From contig DATAOT010000182.1 of the NCBI GenBank assembly GCA_036265615.1, positions 1 through 31,856 of the forward strand: 31,856 nucleotides of DNA, given 5' to 3'. Positions 31,245 through 31,856 of this stretch are shown here, piece after piece. Under the pieces are notes generated by a model. It was not told the DNA's origin and searched no databases. It saw nothing but the letters and a program-made list of their open reading frames with translations. Position 1 is the stretch's first letter; each line of letters begins with the position of its first letter. The DNA comes from DATAFF01 sp036265615. GTDB taxonomy: Bacteria; Pseudomonadota; Alphaproteobacteria; Rhizobiales; Aestuariivirgaceae. A program made the position numbers and the translations under genes.

Positions 31245-31490
31245 GTGCAGGTTATCGTTCGCGACAACAACGTCGATCAGGCGCTCAAAGCCCTCAAGAA
31301 GAAGATGCAGCGCGAGGGCATCTTCCGCGAGATGAAGCTCCGCGGTCATTATGAAAAGCCATCAGAAAAGCGCGCCCGCGAGAAGGCGGAAGCGATCCGG
31401 CGCGCCCGCAAGCTGGCCCGCAAGCGTGCCCAGCGCGAAAGCGGCGTCGCGCCGAAGCCGGCGACACGACCGGCCGCACCGCCGCGGTAG
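31245..31490 (+). CDS. rpsU: 30S ribosomal protein S21
   Basis: This 81-residue S21 begins at a GTG codon (MQVIVRDNNVDQALKALKKKMQREG). The REMKLRGHYEKPSEKRAREKAEAIRRARKLARKR core is typical, followed by the lysine/alanine/proline-rich tail seen in alphaproteobacterial S21. S21 helps the 30S subunit engage the mRNA start region. The GTG is the only start consistent with the family N terminus; the open frame to 31083 overlaps the end of purK. GAGG and AGG sequences lie upstream at 31230-31241. Confidence 0.95.
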   Translation: MQVIVRDNNVDQALKALKKKMQREGIFREMKLRGHYEKPSEKRAREKAEAIRRARKLARKRAQRESGVAPKPATRPAAPPR

Positions 31491-31513
31491 AATTGAACCG
31501 CCATCCGTTTCTC

Positions 31514-31600
31514 CCCTCCCCCATCGTGGGGAGGGTGGTCGAGTGAAGCGAGACCGGGTGGGGGGTCTTCGAGCAAATCGATCCCCCCAGGGGTGAGGAG
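31514..31600. repeat. GC-rich palindromic element between rpsU and pntB
   Basis: CCCTCCCC (31514-31521), a 6-nt loop and GGGGAGGG (31528-31535) form a perfect 8-bp hairpin; a second GGGGGG (31560-31565)/CCCCCC (31583-31588) pair follows. The stretch after the first hairpin, GTGGTCGAGTGAAGCGAGAC, is of the kind seen in dispersed intergenic palindromes in rhizobial genomes. It may serve as a transcript end for the convergent genes. Confidence 0.5.
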
Positions 31601-31601
31601 C

Positions 31602-31856
31602 CTACAAAGCCTTGACGATGCTCTCGACCATCTTCTTGGCGTCGCCGAGAAGCATGAGCGTGTTGTCGCGGTAGAACAGGCTGTTGTCGATGCCGGCATA
31701 GCCCGATGCCAGCGTCCGCTTGACGAACATCACCGTCTTGGCCTTCCAGACCTCGAGCACCGGCATGCCATAGATCGGCGATTGCGGATCTTCCTCGGCG
31801 GCCGGATTGGTCACGTCGTTGGCGCCGATCACGAAGGCGATGTCGGTGTTGGCGAA
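31602..31856 (-). CDS. pntB: NAD(P) transhydrogenase subunit beta, C-terminal end (5' part outside window)
   Basis: The last 84 residues of PntB are visible, entering at the window edge as FANTDIAFVIGANDVTNPA and ending in VESIVKAL. IGANDVTNPAA, SPIYGMPVLEVWKA, KRTLASGYAGIDN and NTLMLLGDAKK are the conserved NADP(H)-binding domain III segments. The enzyme is an inner-membrane proton-translocating transhydrogenase making NADPH from NADH. It converges on rpsU. Confidence 0.97.
   Translation of the reverse strand, partial: FANTDIAFVIGANDVTNPAAEEDPQSPIYGMPVLEVWKAKTVMFVKRTLASGYAGIDNSLFYRDNTLMLLGDAKKMVESIVKAL

Overview
The window is 31.9 kb of GC-rich, gene-dense chromosome from an alphaproteobacterium, most likely of the order Hyphomicrobiales (Rhizobiales). 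The evidence is the presence of clade-typical proteins (RcdA/DUF1465, TrcR/DUF1013, DUF1192, DUF4164, YdcH-like DUF465 pairs), the zapA - 6S RNA - 5-FCL order, and a tkt-pgk-fba (class I) operon. The order assignment is inference; no rRNA lies in the window. No stretch over 300 bp lacks a gene. I see no insertion sequence, prophage or CRISPR array.

Left part (1-8040, all minus strand). One tight operon reads yebC-ruvC-ruvA-ruvB-ybgC-glnE, with glnE cut by the window edge. It joins a YebC/PmpR-type protein, Holliday-junction processing, a hot-dog thioesterase and the nitrogen-control adenylyltransferase. Upstream lie a YmdB-type phosphodiesterase, 5-formyltetrahydrofolate cyclo-ligase, a 6S RNA locus with its own promoter, zapA and a DUF4164 coiled-coil protein.

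Central part (8250-17200, plus strand). A central carbon operon, tkt-pgk-fba-thiE-like-sel1, is translationally coupled throughout (overlaps of 23, 4, 4 and 4 nt) and driven by a TTGACA promoter. The gap gene usually found between tkt and pgk in relatives is absent. Next come an inositol-monophosphatase-family gene and a MotA/ExbB-like plus MotB/OmpA-like stator pair of unknown role.

Right part (17270-31856). An MsbA-like ABC exporter diverges from rpmE. Then comes a cell-cycle-flavoured block: rcdA, a probable small RNA with two anti-Shine-Dalgarno loops and a candidate CtrA box, a DUF1192 gene, a quinone oxidoreductase, trcR and a catalytically degenerate SDR. After that are an SDR plus propionyl/acetyl-CoA-synthetase pair, an OpgC-like acyltransferase plus acyl-CoA synthetase pair, two divergent DUF465 genes, purE-purK, rpsU and the 3' end of pntB.

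The least expected content lies between genes. The first item is the probable sRNA at 20086-20184. The second is a family of three hairpin repeats built from 7-bp units (8112, 17201, 22982) sharing a GCTCTTC core. The third is a pair of interleaved inverted repeats upstream of rcdA. Several sigma70-like promoters with 16-17 bp spacers can be read directly.
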